DNA from: Campylobacteraceae bacterium
GTDB lineage: Bacteria > Campylobacterota > Campylobacteria > Campylobacterales > Sulfurovaceae
Reading direction: 5' to 3'
Assembly: GCA_027079365.1 (NCBI GenBank)
Contig: JALWVW010000104.1
Coordinates: 1 to 6,681 of the forward strand
DNA: 6,681 bases
Shown here: piece by piece, positions 5,930 to 6,681 of the stretch
Position numbering within the stretch: position 1 is the stretch's first letter
Layout: each line of letters begins with the position of its first letter
Notes under the pieces: model-generated
Seen by the model: only the letters and a program-made list of their open reading frames with translations
Databases searched by the model: none
Told to the model about the DNA's origin: nothing
Translations under genes and position numbers: made by a program

Positions 5930-6681
5930 ATGATAAAAAACATCAAACAAGAGATACAAAAAGTAATCGTAGGTCAAGAGGCACTGGTAGATGGAATGCT
6001 GATCGCACTGCTCAGTGGGGGGCATATCCTAGTAGAGGGAGTGCCTGGTATCGCCAAGACCACGGCGGTCAATACACTGGCTAAGGTCATGGGGTTTGAC
6101 TTCAAGCGTATCCAGTTCACGCCAGATCTGCTTCCTGCAGACATCACCGGCAGTGAGATACTCGATCTCCAGCATCACACTTTCAAGCTTAAGCATGGCC
6201 CTATCTTCACCCATCTGTTGTTGGCTGACGAGATCAACCGTGCCGGTGCCAAGGTACAGTCCGCCCTACTCGAAGCGATGGCAGAACGACAGGTGACTAT
6301 CGGAGAGCAGAGCCTCCGTCTGGAGGATCCTTTTATGGTACTCGCCACCGCCAATCCTGTCGAGCAGGATGGCACCTATGAGCTCCCTGAGGCTTCTCTG
6401 GATCGCTTTATGCTCAAGGTCACCGTAGGGTACAACACCATCGAAGAGGAGTTTGAGATCGTACAGCGGGTCACCCAGGCAGCGTTTGGTGAGGTCAATG
6501 CAGTGATTGACAGAGCGGACTTTATGCAGCTACGCCAAGAGGTGGATGCCGTACATGTCGACGAGACACTCTCCAGATATATGCTCCGTCTGGTCTTTGC
6601 TACCAGAGAGCCTGAAAGCTATGGCCTCGAAGAGATCGCAAACGCTATAGAGTTTGGGGTGAGTCCCAGAGGGAGTATCGA
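5930..6681 (+). CDS. MoxR-family AAA+ ATPase, partial (runs off window)
   Basis: The first 250 codons of a MoxR ATPase are visible; the family is usually about 310-340 residues, so roughly 60-90 are missing. The order of motifs is clear: the N-terminal IVGQEALVDGMLIALL, Walker A in EGVPGIAKTT (K43, T44), Walker B LLLADE (96-101), sensor 1 in LATANPVEQ (N142), the family's GTYELPEASLDRF with a likely arginine finger R159, and sensor 2 SPRGS (245-249). MoxR proteins use ATP hydrolysis as chaperones that mature or insert cofactors into partner proteins, usually together with DUF58 and von Willebrand A proteins encoded next to them; those would lie beyond the window. The ATG at 5930 starts MIKNIKQEIQKVIVGQ, a normal length before the conserved IVGQ. 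No ribosome binding site precedes it, and a -10 box lies six bases upstream. The codons look richer in G and C than those of the GGDEF-EAL gene. Confidence 0.93.
   Translation, partial: MIKNIKQEIQKVIVGQEALVDGMLIALLSGGHILVEGVPGIAKTTAVNTLAKVMGFDFKRIQFTPDLLPADITGSEILDLQHHTFKLKHGPIFTHLLLADEINRAGAKVQSALLEAMAERQVTIGEQSLRLEDPFMVLATANPVEQDGTYELPEASLDRFMLKVTVGYNTIEEEFEIVQRVTQAAFGEVNAVIDRADFMQLRQEVDAVHVDETLSRYMLRLVFATREPESYGLEEIANAIEFGVSPRGSI

Overview
The window holds seven protein-coding genes, two of them cut by the window edges. I found no RNA gene, insertion sequence, CRISPR array or integrase. The best guess for the source is a Campylobacterota chromosome (the epsilonproteobacterial group with Sulfurovum and Sulfurimonas). 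The reasons are AT-rich intergenic DNA with TATAAT-type -10 boxes but poor -35 boxes, the style of the OmpR regulator and kinase pair, and a DUF4395-like membrane protein with an added Cys/His tail. This is recognition from memory, not a database result.

Layout: bases 1-942 (minus strand) carry a two-component pair, an OmpR-type response regulator followed by the N-terminal part of a membrane histidine kinase. The kinase frame overlaps the regulator and has no ordinary start codon. Divergent from it is a DUF4395-like multi-pass membrane protein (1101-1949, plus), which converges on an exported helical protein (1958-2740, minus) across a symmetric hairpin that contains both stop codons. After an AT-rich divergent spacer comes a membrane-anchored GGDEF-EAL protein (2947-4863, plus) with cyclase, I-site and phosphodiesterase motifs all present. 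It converges, with one base between the stops, on an XRE-type regulator with a long C-terminal domain (4865-5797, minus). A second divergent spacer leads to a MoxR-type AAA+ ATPase (5930 to the window end, plus).

How the genes work together: apart from the regulator/kinase pair, every neighbouring pair is divergent or convergent, so this is a row of single-gene or short transcription units rather than one operon. The theme is signalling: a two-component system, cyclic-di-GMP turnover, a possible periplasmic sensory helical bundle and an XRE regulator. The most plausible functional link is between the exported PilJ/NarX-like protein and the divergently transcribed GGDEF-EAL protein. The MoxR gene probably begins an operon beyond the window, as MoxR genes usually precede DUF58 and von Willebrand A domain genes.

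I did not find a clearly new multi-gene system. The points most worth a second look are the missing kinase start, the shared-stop terminator, the possibly leaderless MoxR start, the degenerate duplicated sensory protein and the unassigned C-terminal domain of the XRE protein.
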